Origin: Clostridiaceae bacterium
Lineage (GTDB): Bacteria > Bacillota > Clostridia > TANB77 > CAG-508
Assembly (NCBI GenBank): GCA_021771025.1
Contig: JAETPW010000007.1
Coordinates: 124,744 to 157,255, forward strand
Direction: 5' to 3'
Length of the DNA: 32,512 nt
Below, piece by piece: positions 15,416 through 22,980 of the stretch (the first letter of the stretch is position 1; each line of letters starts with the position of its first letter). The position numbers and the translations under genes were made by a program. A model generated the notes under the pieces. It was given only the letters and a program-made list of their open reading frames with translations, had not been told where the DNA came from and made no database searches.

Positions 15416-15887
15416 AGGAGAGGTAAAGATAGTTACAGACAATTACAAGACTTTTTTTATAAATATATTTCAGAAAATAACTTCAACTTAGAAAGAGGTA
15501 AATCAAAAAGAACAAAACATATAGATACAGAAACTCTAAAACAAATAACTAATTTTGATAATATAAATATGAATTAACAAATAATCAAGTACAACCTATA
15601 AATACAAAAGACAATTCCTTAATATTACAACAAATAAGGAATTAATTGAATATAATAATAAATTAAAACTACAATTAAGTAAATCTTATTCTGCTATACA
15701 AAAAATAGAAAAACTACAAAATGAAAATACTAATTTAAAATATGAAAATGAAGAATTAAAAAGAGAAAATCACAGATTAAAAAACTATATTGATAAAACT
15801 TTTGAATATGTTAGTATCTTATTCGATTTTTCAAAAATCACTTTCAAAAATCTTGTAAACAATTTTGTAAAGCGTTTTGAAAAATAA
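15416..15887 (+). pseudogene. Relic of a MobV/Pre plasmid mobilisation relaxase (C-terminal part)
   Basis: Three frames in turn carry pieces of one protein: KDSYRQLQDFFYKYISENNF with LERGKS (to 15577), then YELTNNQVQPINTKDNS, then from 15633 NKELIEYNNKLKLQ followed by a coiled coil and ending FVKRFEK at 15887. The first piece is characteristic of the MobV (plasmid recombination/Pre) family, where LERGK and a C-terminal coiled coil are typical. At least two frameshifts and no N-terminal relaxase domain, so it cannot be functional. It marks past integration of mobilisable plasmid DNA. No CGG codon is involved in these breaks. Confidence 0.7.
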
Positions 15888-15945
15888 TATTTTTTCATTT
15901 TGAAGAATTTCTTTTTTTGAATATGATTAATTTAAATTTTCTACC

Positions 15946-15994
15946 AAAAATCCACTCTAATGTAATTATAATTTTACATTAAAGTGGATTTTTT
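15946..15994 (-). terminator. Bidirectional terminator
   Basis: AAAAATCCACT-TAATGTAA pairs with TTACATTA-AGTGGATTTTTT. It lies immediately past the stop of the LRR gene and could also end transcription from the left. Confidence 0.9.
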
Positions 15995-18061
15995 CTATTT
16001 ATCATATGTTACATTACTTCCGAAATGCTCAGTTAATGCTTTTTTTAAATTTGGTGATAGATTAACATTTTTAGTCAAATGAATTTTTGTATTTGGATTT
16101 AATTCTAATAGTGCACTCGCGTCTATTATTGAATTATTGCTTAAATCAATAGTTAAATTAGTATTGTTTTTTAATGCTTTTAAATTTTCTAAATCTTCAC
16201 TCCATAATGTATTTCCACTTAAGTCAAGATTAGTTAAATTTGTTAATTTCGAAAAATCAATCATTTTATTGTGTAAATCACAATTTGATAAACCTAATTT
16301 TTTTAAACTTGATATTTTCGAAATATTTTCAATGTTTGCTATTTTTTTTGCATAATTAACAGAAAATTCTGTTAAATTAACAAATTTCGATAAATCTGGA
16401 ATTTCTGTCAGACTATCTGATGAAATAAGTAATTTGGTTATTTTATTAATGCTACAATTTTCTATTGTCTTTAAACTTTCTGTGGATACTCTTATTGAAT
16501 CCAAGTTTGAAATAATATCTTCTATTTCTACTAAGTTAACATTATTTTTCCCTAAAAATAATCGTTTTAAGTTTTTTAATTTATTTATCATACTTATGTC
16601 TTTTATATCATTATTGTCCAAATTCAACAATTTTAATTTATCCATATTTCCTAATATTTCTTTTGACTTTTCATCTTCTAATGTTATTTTATTGTTTGAA
16701 AGATTTAAGCTAGTTAATTCTGTTAGCCCTTCTAATGCCTCTAAAGTTGTTATGTTTTGATTTGATAAATCTAATGTTTTATAGTTTGTAAATAAATTTA
16801 ATTTATCCAAATTAATATTTATTGTTCCACCTCTGTCTAATATTTCTCCTATCTTATTTAGTGCTTCCAATCTTTCTCCTACATAATTTTCTTTATTTCC
16901 ATCTATTTCTGTATTTCCTTTTAGATTCAATGACATCAAAGAAGTATTGGCACTCAATGGTGTTATATCTGTTATATTATTGTCACTTAAATCTAATGTT
17001 GTTAGATTTACAAGATTTTTAAATCCATCAATCATTTTTATTCTATTATCTTTTAGTGATAAATTTTTTATATTTATTTTGTTATCCAATCCTTTTATTT
17101 TTTCTACGTTACATGTTCTTAATTGTAATATTTCTATATTATTGCTTAATTCTGAAATTCTTGACATTGTATCTATTGGAACATTATATAAAGTTAGCAT
17201 TTTTAAATTTTCACATAATTTCAAACCATTTATTATATTTTCATAATCATTTCCGAAATACTTAGAAAAATTTTTAAAATTTTTTAGTTTTCCCAATGAA
17301 CTATAGTCATCTATATTAAAAATCCCATATAAATATATTGTTTCCAATTTTGAACAATTTTCAACCCCATCCATCGACGTAATCTTAGAGTAATTTACTG
17401 TTATTGATAATTCTGTTAAATTCGGAAAAAATACCAAATCTTCTAAACTATCTATTGCTGCATCATTTATTACTAAATTTGTTTGGTTTTTCATCCATTT
17501 GAATTTCATTTCATCTTCTGTTGCACCTGATATTTTAGATACATATTCACTAAAGGCTTTACTTGAAAATCTTATTTCTGTTTCATCTTCTAATATTTTA
17601 TTATCTATATTATCTCCATATTCTTTTCCATCACTTGCTATATATTTTACATTTAAATTATCATCTATTAAGAACACATCTTTTAAACTCGCTATATTTC
17701 CTTTTCCTAATCCTTGCATTCCTTCATATGCTCCATCTTTTAATGCATAATACATATAATATTTTTCATCTTCTCCTTGTTGTACTGTTCTTTGTACTTT
17801 TCCTTCTAATAGTAATATTTCTGGTGTAAATTCTTCTTCATCTATTATTTTTTCTCCTTGTTCGAGTTTAAGTGCTTCTTTTACTGTTGCAACTGCTGTT
17901 TCTATTTTTGCGTCACTTGCTCTGGTCAGTATTCCATTATCTCCTGTTAATGTTGCTATTGTTACTCCTGCTAATATTAAAAGTACTATTATTGTAAGGA
18001 CTAATGCAATTAATGTAATACCTTTTCTGTTGTTTTCTAGTGTCAAATTGTATTTTTTCAT
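15995..18061 (-). CDS. Leucine-rich-repeat protein with type IV prepilin-like N-terminus
   Basis: 688 residues. After a basic leader, the N-terminus reads KGITLIALVLTIIVLLILAG (about 13-32), a prepilin-type cleavage and methylation site and hydrophobic helix, then GDNGILTRASDAK, a signature of clostridial pilin-like proteins. A ~150-residue spacer follows. From about 190 to the end there are SDS22-like leucine-rich repeats of about 22 residues (LTTLDLSDNNITDI, LTSLNLSNNKIT, LKLLNLDNNDIKDI). Expected location is the membrane or cell surface, possibly processed by a prepilin peptidase; ligand unknown. ATG 18061 follows GGAGAG; an upstream in-frame start lacks a site. It has its own promoter. 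Confidence 0.85.
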   Translation of the reverse strand: MKKYNLTLENNRKGITLIALVLTIIVLLILAGVTIATLTGDNGILTRASDAKIETAVATVKEALKLEQGEKIIDEEEFTPEILLLEGKVQRTVQQGEDEKYYMYYALKDGAYEGMQGLGKGNIASLKDVFLIDDNLNVKYIASDGKEYGDNIDNKILEDETEIRFSSKAFSEYVSKISGATEDEMKFKWMKNQTNLVINDAAIDSLEDLVFFPNLTELSITVNYSKITSMDGVENCSKLETIYLYGIFNIDDYSSLGKLKNFKNFSKYFGNDYENIINGLKLCENLKMLTLYNVPIDTMSRISELSNNIEILQLRTCNVEKIKGLDNKINIKNLSLKDNRIKMIDGFKNLVNLTTLDLSDNNITDITPLSANTSLMSLNLKGNTEIDGNKENYVGERLEALNKIGEILDRGGTININLDKLNLFTNYKTLDLSNQNITTLEALEGLTELTSLNLSNNKITLEDEKSKEILGNMDKLKLLNLDNNDIKDISMINKLKNLKRLFLGKNNVNLVEIEDIISNLDSIRVSTESLKTIENCSINKITKLLISSDSLTEIPDLSKFVNLTEFSVNYAKKIANIENISKISSLKKLGLSNCDLHNKMIDFSKLTNLTNLDLSGNTLWSEDLENLKALKNNTNLTIDLSNNSIIDASALLELNPNTKIHLTKNVNLSPNLKKALTEHFGSNVTYDK

Positions 18062-18097
18062 AAAATTTTCTCTCCTTTTTTCTCTTGTTATAAAATC

Positions 18098-18126
18098 ATT
18101 ATATAACAATATGTTTTATATTTCAA
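18098..18126 (-). promoter_or_regulatory. Promoter of the LRR gene
   Basis: Minus strand TTGAAA (18126-18121) and TATAAT (18103-18098) with 17-base spacing, about 37 bases before the start codon. A 20-bp motif shared with the divergent XRE gene begins 18 bases upstream of the -35. Confidence 0.75.
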
Positions 18127-18144
18127 TATAACATTTTGTTTAAT

Positions 18145-18443
18145 CAGGACAAAAACATGAAATTATTTTTTTGACTCTTGTAATTTAGCTATATCAAGAC
18201 TTGCAAAAGATTTTTATTAGTAAAAACCTCAAAATTCCTTGATATAACTAGGTTTTGGGTTGTATGAAATTTTAGAGTGAAAATTCAATTGCTCAAAGTA
18301 CTAATTTTATGCTATTCAATATTTTATTTTTTTATAAAGTTCTATTAACAAGAGTTAGAGGTTTTTATAATTTTAATAGCAATATGAATTGCTTATACCA
18401 ATGGTTACAAGCTTTTGTGATTAAATTTCATGTTTTTGTCCTG
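18145..18443 (+). repeat. 299-bp segment bounded by a perfect 20-bp inverted repeat
   Basis: CAGGACAAAAACATGAAATT at 18145-18164 has its exact complement at 18424-18443. Inside are nested stems: 18186-18198 with 18238-18250 (13 bp, one mismatch) and 18221-18230 with 18358-18367 (10 bp). No gene is present. The arms face the LRR promoter on one side and the XRE gene on the other, so they may be paired operator or activator sites. Alternatively this is a MITE-like element. Confidence 0.7.
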
Positions 18444-18523
18444 TTGTTAATTCTATAATTTTTTTAGTTCTTCTTATAGTTTGTACAACTTTTAATATTT
18501 TTATAAGAAAGGAACTAAAAAAC

Positions 18524-18775
18524 ATGGAAACTCGCATAAAAAATCTTAGAGAAGATAATGACCTTACTCAAAAACAATTAAGCAAATTTCTTAATATTTC
18601 ACAAGTTGCATATTCTTATTATGAACTTAACAAAAGAAATATTCATTTAGAATTATTGTGCAAATTAGCTGATTTTTATAATACAAGTGTTGATTATTTG
18701 TTATATAGAACTAATGAAATAACACCATATTCAAAAAATACAAAATCTAATTCTAAAGAAACTGCTACAGTATAA
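18524..18775 (+). CDS. XRE-family transcriptional regulator
   Basis: An 83-residue Cro/C1-type protein. Residues about 4-62 carry the HTH (NLREDNDLTQKQLSKFLNIS, YSYYELNKRNI, LLCKLADFYNTSVDYLL). A short polar tail follows. AAAGGAA lies upstream of the ATG. It is divergent from the LRR gene, and a perfect 20-bp motif lies upstream of both in the same relative orientation, so it may regulate itself and the LRR gene. The IS1182-like element begins 18 bases after its stop. Confidence 0.85.
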   Translation: METRIKNLREDNDLTQKQLSKFLNISQVAYSYYELNKRNIHLELLCKLADFYNTSVDYLLYRTNEITPYSKNTKSNSKETATV

Positions 18776-18793
18776 TTACATATTGTTATTTAT

Positions 18794-19616
18794 GGGGCTG
18801 TAAAAAAGTCCTCTAGATATAATTTATATATGCAAACTTTAAATAATACCAATAACTATTATAAAGCAAAACAATTAAAATTACCACTAGAAATTGAAAA
18901 AATTATAGAAATTTCTGATCCAGTATATAGTTTTTGTGAAATTATTGATTGTATTGACCTAAAATCATATTTTGTAAAGGAAGGTTACAAAACTGGTCGC
19001 CCAAGATATAATCGTATAAATTTACTAAAAGTTATATTGTTCTCATTTATGGAAAATGGATACTTATCTTTAAGAGGAATAGAAAAATCTTGTAAAACAG
19101 ATATAAGATATATGTATTTATTGGATGATATGGATGCCCCATCTTTTGTTACTATAGGAAATTTTATAAGAGAAGATTTAACCAATACCATAAAAAATAT
19201 ATTTGTTGAAATAAATAAAGTTATATTTGAAAAAGAACACGTAGATATAGAACATGTATATATAGATGGTACAAAAATTGAGGCAAATGCTAATAAATAT
19301 ACTTGAGTATGGAAGAAATCGTGTATTACAAATAGAAATAAAGTATTTATTAAAATTTCTGAACTAATTGAAAAAATAAACAAAGATGAATTAATGTTAT
19401 TTGGAGTAAAATTTGAAACAAGAACAGAATATGCGATTGAATATATAGAAGAAATACTCGAGAAATATAAAAAAATCTTAAATATCGACGAGAATAAATT
19501 TGTTTATGGAAAAGGTAAAAGAAAAACTAATACGCAAAGAAATTTAAAAAAAATAAGATTTGAGCTATAGTTATAACCCAAATCCTATTTTTTTGAAAGA
19601 CTTTTTTTACAGCCCC
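18794..19616 (+). mobile_element. IS1182-like insertion sequence, internally deleted (823 bp)
   Basis: Terminal inverted repeats GGGGCTGTAAAAAAGTC (18794) and the complement of GGGGCTGTAAAAAAAGTC (19599-19616). It encodes only the first half of an IS1182-type transposase, which also has a stop. Full elements of this family are about 1.6-1.9 kb. The right end lies 16 bases from the 3' end of the bactofilin-like gene. No clear target duplication. Confidence 0.8.
18830..19570 (+). pseudogene. IS1182-family transposase, truncated, internal stop
   Basis: One frame of 246 codons runs to TAG at 19568-19570 with a single internal TGA at 19304-19306, where the family has a Trp (NANKYT-W-VWKK). A G-to-A change (TGG to TGA) explains it. 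The N-terminal part (GRPRYNRINLLKVILF, then YLSLRGIEKSC, and the first catalytic Asp in YIDGTKIEANANKYT) is typical. The C-terminal catalytic half is deleted, right up to the terminal repeat. UGA is not Trp in this genome, since intact genes end in TGA, so this is a real defect. Such a short element could still move with a transposase supplied in trans. Confidence 0.8.
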
Positions 19617-19632
19617 TTTTTTTGTGCTTTTC

Positions 19633-20889
19633 TTATTTGTTTTCGTTTGTTTTTTCATTGCTTTTTTTGTTTTCATTTGCTAATTTTTTTTGATTTCTTT
19701 TTTCTTCTTTTTCTTTTGCTATTTGTGCCATATCTTTTTTGGCATTTTTGGTAACGATTGGTGTTAGTAATATTCCTAATCCAAGCAGAGCGGTAATCAT
19801 AGATACGATTGGTCCAACATAAGGAATTAATCCGATTGCCCATAAAGCAATTCCGGTAACAATTAGCACACCAAAAATTCCCATTGGTTTATCAATTTTT
19901 AATTGATGACAAATGAAGCGGTTTAGTACAATGATGAATACTGGTTTACTGATGGCTAACAGTAGGAAGTAGATCACGAATAATAACATACCAACTGGAG
20001 CGGTAATTCCTAAGATGAGTAATAAAACAGCAACAATTGGAGTAAGGATGAATCCTAAAATACCAGACAAGATAATTGGTAATTTTCTTGTTTTAATCAT
20101 TTCATTTGTTGATTCCATTAATTTAGGGGTAAGCCATAATCCAAGTAACCATACGATGATGATAAGAACGAGTAATCCACCTAAATTTAATAAGTAAGAT
20201 TGGATCGTTGTTCCTTCAGCTCCTTTTGTTGCTGAATAATTGGTATTTCCTACGACAGACCCTTCTGGGATAGATAATTCTGATTTAGCAGAGTAGTTTA
20301 AGTCTCCATTGATCATTCCTTGAACAGCTTCGTTGGTGAAAGAAATTTCATTTGTATTGACATAAGCATTTCTTCCTACAGTTCCCCAAACATTTAAGGT
20401 TTGAGAACTAGCTTTTAGGTCACGGTAAATGTATCCACCTGAGATGGTTACGTTTTGGGCTAAAAGATAAGCGTCATAGACAACACCTTTAATTTCTACG
20501 GTTGGTGCACAGGTAAATAGGTTACTAAAAATATAACCTTGTTCTCCAATGGTGACTTTACTAGCCATAACAAAAGCATCACCTGCAATTTGAGAATTGA
20601 TGGTTACTTCACCACTACTAATGATAAATAAATTTCCATCGATAATGTAATCAACAGTTATATTATTACCAGTAAGGTAAACATCACCTTTCTTGAAATT
20701 TTCTTCTGAGTTGTTTGATTCGGTGGCTTGATTTTCAGCACCTTCATTTTCAGGTGGGGCTGTATTTTCGGTTTGCCCTTCTGAAGTAACAACTGGTTGG
20801 TTTTCGTCATCGGCAAAAGCAAATGGGGCTAAGAAAAGAAGAATTAAGATAGCAAACATAGCAATGAATTTGGTTTTGTTTCTTAACAT
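19633..20889 (-). CDS. Secreted bactofilin-like/polymer-forming domain protein with C-terminal membrane spans
   Basis: 418 residues. A cleavable signal peptide (about 1-26, ending FAFA-DD) precedes a Glu/Asn/Gln-rich linker. From about 65 to 215 there is a right-handed beta-helix of bactofilin type (GNLFIISSGEVTINSQIAGD, KVTIGEQGYIF, NVTISGGYIYRDLKASSQTL). About four or five membrane spans occupy 235-395, and the tail is Lys/Glu/Asn-rich and cytoplasmic. This places the beta-helix outside the cell, unlike cytoplasmic bactofilins. ATG 20889 follows AGGAGG. Possible envelope scaffold; exact role unknown. Confidence 0.85.
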   Translation of the reverse strand: MLRNKTKFIAMFAILILLFLAPFAFADDENQPVVTSEGQTENTAPPENEGAENQATESNNSEENFKKGDVYLTGNNITVDYIIDGNLFIISSGEVTINSQIAGDAFVMASKVTIGEQGYIFSNLFTCAPTVEIKGVVYDAYLLAQNVTISGGYIYRDLKASSQTLNVWGTVGRNAYVNTNEISFTNEAVQGMINGDLNYSAKSELSIPEGSVVGNTNYSATKGAEGTTIQSYLLNLGGLLVLIIIVWLLGLWLTPKLMESTNEMIKTRKLPIILSGILGFILTPIVAVLLLILGITAPVGMLLFVIYFLLLAISKPVFIIVLNRFICHQLKIDKPMGIFGVLIVTGIALWAIGLIPYVGPIVSMITALLGLGILLTPIVTKNAKKDMAQIAKEKEEKRNQKKLANENKKSNEKTNENK

Positions 20890-20924
20890 AAGATACCTCC
20901 TAAATGTATTTTAATGATGTAGAA

Positions 20925-20953
20925 ATCATATCTCTTTCTTGCTTTTTTGTCAA
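20925..20953 (-). promoter_or_regulatory. Promoter of the bactofilin-like gene
   Basis: Minus strand TTGACA and TATGAT with exactly 17 bases between, about 40 bases before the start. Confidence 0.8.
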
Positions 20954-20977
20954 TTCTTTTGTTCGAAAAAGTAAGAT

Positions 20978-21003
20978 AACCCCAAAATTATTTTTCTGGG
21001 GTT
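20978..21003 (-). terminator. Hairpin at the end of the Cys-rich small gene
   Basis: AACCCCA/TGGGGTT stem (7 bp) spans the stop codon of the small gene, followed by a weak T-rich stretch on the minus strand. A terminator is likely but not strong. Confidence 0.45.
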
Positions 21004-21134
21004 TCTGGAATTGATTTTTTTACAAAATAAGCACATTCTGCATTAGGGGAAATACAGCCCATATCGATGGTATGATAAGAACACTTTCCATCAATTTGAT
21101 ATTGGCAATTTGACGAACAATTGATATTTGTCAA
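20988..21134 (-). CDS. Small Cys-rich protein (48 residues)
   Basis: Starts at TTG (21134), 6 bases after GAGGTG. The protein begins MTNINCSSNCQYQIDGKCSY, and continues with a further Cys pair (GCISPNAECAYF). The pattern CxxxCxYQxDGxC...DCAYF is that of tiny clostridial proteins often misannotated as 'hydroxymyristoyl-ACP dehydratase'. Five Cys suggest metal binding. Function unknown. The sequence 21135-21200 before it holds no gene. Confidence 0.75.
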   Translation of the reverse strand: MTNINCSSNCQYQIDGKCSYHTIDMGCISPNAECAYFVKKSIPETPEK

Positions 21135-21200
21135 AAAAATCACCTCTTGCCAATAGTATGTACAAAATTGGTTAAGTTATGCGAAAAAAAGAAATTTAAT

Positions 21201-21310
21201 CTTCCACAGCAGGGTCTTTTTAAAACCCTTAAGTTCCTTACATAGAAGCCTGTTATCGGGTTTTAAGCCTAACGCGGGCCAAAAGGGAACTGTCAGACGT
21301 AAATTGATGA
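21201..21310 (+). repeat. Dispersed ~100-bp structured repeat, copy 3
   Basis: The longest copy, matching the complement of 10434-10529 nearly end to end and 1-86 in direct orientation. A further block TTGGAGCTACTTTTGTGAAA at 21336 also recurs at 114 beside copy 1, so the similarity between copies 1 and 3 extends about 50 bases further. Confidence 0.8.
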
Positions 21311-21385
21311 ACATAAGCCTTAGAGAGATCTTCGCTTGGAGCTACTTTTGTGAAAAAGTATTATCCAGTAACGGTAAAGCAATGA

Positions 21386-22055
21386 TTATTTAGTCATTTT
21401 AGGGGCTGATTTACCGTTAGCTAACAACTTTTTCCCATATTGGCAATAAGAAGCAACAGCACAAGTTTCACATTGTGGCTTTCTAGCGATGCACGTTTTT
21501 CGCCCATGCCAAACAAGAAGGTGATTAATATCTTTTAGTGTATCTTTAGGAAAAAATCGGATAAGATCTTGCTCAATCTTAGAAGGCTCTTTTTCTTTCG
21601 ATAATCCCATTAAATTAGATATTCGTTTAGCATGAGTATCAACAGCAATACCGATTGGCAATACCAAACACTTCTAATAAAATAACATTAGCCGATTTTC
21701 TACCAACACCTGCTAAAGTCAATAATTCTTCCATTGTGTGAGGAACTTCTCCCTGAAAATTATCTAGTACTTGATTAGCACATAAAATAATATTTTTAGC
21801 TTTATTTTTATAAAATCCACAAGGGTGAATAATTTGTTCAAGTTCTTGTAGATCAATAGTAGCAAAATCTTTAATCGTAGGGCAGCGAGCAAATAAGGTA
21901 GGGGTAGTTTTATTAACACGTTCATCTGTACATTGAGCAGAAAGCATAACAGCAACTACAAGTTCAAACGGAGTGGAAAAATCTAAACTACAAGTAGCTT
22001 CAGGATAGGCTTTTTTTAAGTCATTAACGATAGCCATAGCATCGTGCTTTTTCAT
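21386..22055 (-). CDS. nth: Endonuclease III (Nth), split by a +1 frameshift at a CGG codon
   Basis: DNA glycosylase/AP lyase for oxidised pyrimidines. Upstream part (22055-21639): LSAQCTDERVNKTTP, and the HhH LLTLAGVGRKSANVILL with catalytic Lys at 120. Downstream part: IAVDTHAKRISN with the catalytic Asp, and the [4Fe-4S] ligands C-x6-C-x2-C-x5-C (CIARKPQCETCAVASYC). Frame 1 reads FGIAN-R and stops four codons after the break. Skipping one C in the CGG at 21653-21651 gives FGIAN-GIAVDTH, a normal family sequence, total about 222 residues. Without the shift, neither the Asp nor the FeS cluster is made. The ATG at 22055 (or GTG 22058) follows AAGGA. Confidence 0.88.
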
Positions 22056-22134
22056 CACAATCAGATCCTTTCTTATTGGTTCTTTTTTCTTATTTTAGCG
22101 GAAAAAGAAAGATTCGTCAAGCAAATGCGCTAGG

Positions 22135-22147
22135 AGGGTCTGACCCT
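22135..22147 (+). repeat. REP-like core AGGGTCTGACCCT
   Basis: The same palindromic core as in the element at 15352-15398. The rest of 22059-22242 holds no gene that I can support. Confidence 0.6.
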
Positions 22148-22242
22148 ACCAGAGCATTTTGGGAAAAGTTACATAAAAAGGAACCAATAAATCTTCTTCC
22201 TAATATAATATATTAAGTCTAAAACGATAGGGAGGAATGGAT

Positions 22243-22395
22243 ATGTTATTTTGTGCTTTAAAGAAAACCATAGGAGTGGTTTTAATTGGACTAGGATTAG
22301 GAATTTTACTTGTACTATTGCTTCCTATCACAGGTTGGCTTTTTCTCATCGGTGTGGCTTTAGCTTGTATGGGGCTTATGTGGCTAGCTTGCTGA
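22243..22395 (+). CDS. Small hydrophobic membrane protein (50 residues)
   Basis: Short basic start (MLFCALKK) followed by two closely spaced hydrophobic stretches (VVLIGLGLGILLVLLLP and GWLFLIGVALACMGLMWL), so probably a hairpin of two spans. AGGGAGG lies 7 bases before the ATG; an in-frame ATG six bases earlier is too close to the site. It is followed after 34 bases by spoVM and is probably co-transcribed, suggesting a sporulation-linked role by context only. Confidence 0.7.
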   Translation: MLFCALKKTIGVVLIGLGLGILLVLLLPITGWLFLIGVALACMGLMWLAC

Positions 22396-22429
22396 TAAAA
22401 GATAGCTAGAGAAAAGGAGGGAGATACAT

Positions 22430-22504
22430 ATGACGATCGTCGTAAAAAAGGTTCCCAAATTCTTGAGGGGATTTGTAAAATTGATATTTGGGATTAAAGA
22501 ATAA
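22430..22504 (+). CDS. spoVM: Stage V sporulation protein M-like peptide (24 residues)
   Basis: MTIVVKKVPKFLRGFVKLIF plus GIKE. It follows the Bacillus SpoVM pattern (26 residues): Pro at position 9, PKFLxGxV, an amphipathic helix and a Gly near the end. SpoVM recognises the convex forespore membrane and anchors the spore-coat scaffold SpoIVA. AAGGAGG lies 9 bases before the ATG. Its place, convergent with rpmB, is the same as in Bacillus, which supports the call. It implies that this lineage forms spores, or did. Confidence 0.8.
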   Translation: MTIVVKKVPKFLRGFVKLIFGIKE

Positions 22505-22505
22505 G

Positions 22506-22548
22506 AAAAAATCACCCAAAAAAGGAAAACTTTTTTGGGTGATTTTTT
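22506..22548 (+). terminator. Bidirectional terminator between spoVM and rpmB
   Basis: A 19-bp perfect stem (A6-TCACCC-A6-G with its complement) and a 5-base loop, between the convergent ends of the two genes. Confidence 0.95.
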
Positions 22549-22744
22549 ATGCTCTTTTTACTTTACCGTTTCTCAAACACTTAGCACACACATAAATTCT
22601 TTTTACTTGACCATCTATATCTGCTTTTACACTTCTTAAGTTTGGTTTCCAAGTACGTGGACTTCTTTTACTAATATGAGAACGTGTAATGCTTAATTTA
22701 TTTCCACTGCTTTGAGATTTATCACAAATTGCACATTTAGCCAT
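22547..22744 (-). CDS. rpmB: 50S ribosomal protein L28
   Basis: A 65-residue L28 of the zinc-binding type: CAICDK near the N-terminus and CAKCLRNGKVKRA at the end supply the Cys4 site. The body reads SHISKRSPRTWKPNLR, where other L28 proteins have SHSNRRTKRRWLPNL. The ATG at 22744 follows AGGAGG; four extra upstream in-frame codons lack a site. Monocistronic and convergent with spoVM. Confidence 0.95.
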   Translation of the reverse strand: MAKCAICDKSQSSGNKLSITRSHISKRSPRTWKPNLRSVKADIDGQVKRIYVCAKCLRNGKVKRA

Positions 22745-22790
22745 AATTCTTAGCACCTCCTAATTAAAAAAATAAAATTGACTACGACAC

Positions 22791-22819
22791 AGTTTATCAC
22801 AAACCAAACAAAAAAACAA
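22791..22819 (-). promoter_or_regulatory. Possible promoter of rpmB
   Basis: Minus strand TTGTTT and TAAACT with 17-base spacing, about 50 bases before the start. The -10 is weak. Confidence 0.35.
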
Positions 22820-22847
22820 GTATTTTTTGAGAATTTTCAAAATTTCC

Positions 22848-22875
22848 TTGCAAAATAGGAATTTTATGGTATAAT
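22848..22875 (+). promoter_or_regulatory. Promoter of tig
   Basis: TTGCAA and TATAAT with 16-base spacing; the leader before the start codon is about 100 bases. Confidence 0.75.
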
Positions 22876-22980
22876 ATAAAGGCTATGAAATAAGCAGAGA
22901 AAAATTGTTGCGTAAAAGACAAGCTATCCATTAAAGATCAGAAAGTTGATGGCTAAGTCAAAACAGAAAGGATGAAAAGC

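Noticed and set aside
15365..15577. A separate 70-residue gene starting inside the REP palindrome
   Set aside because: It starts at a TTG in the repeat without a ribosome site; the meaningful part is the first piece of the MobV relic.
16137..17829. Several plus-strand frames opposite the LRR gene
   Set aside because: They are shadows of the Leu/Asn-rich minus-strand gene, rich in Phe/Leu/Ser, with no ribosome sites.
19304..19306. UGA read as tryptophan (code 4), since TGA replaces a conserved Trp in the IS1182-type transposase
   Set aside because: The genes at 27952-28755 and 22243-22395 end in TGA; the first runs straight into a terminator. The transposase is also truncated, so it is a decayed gene.
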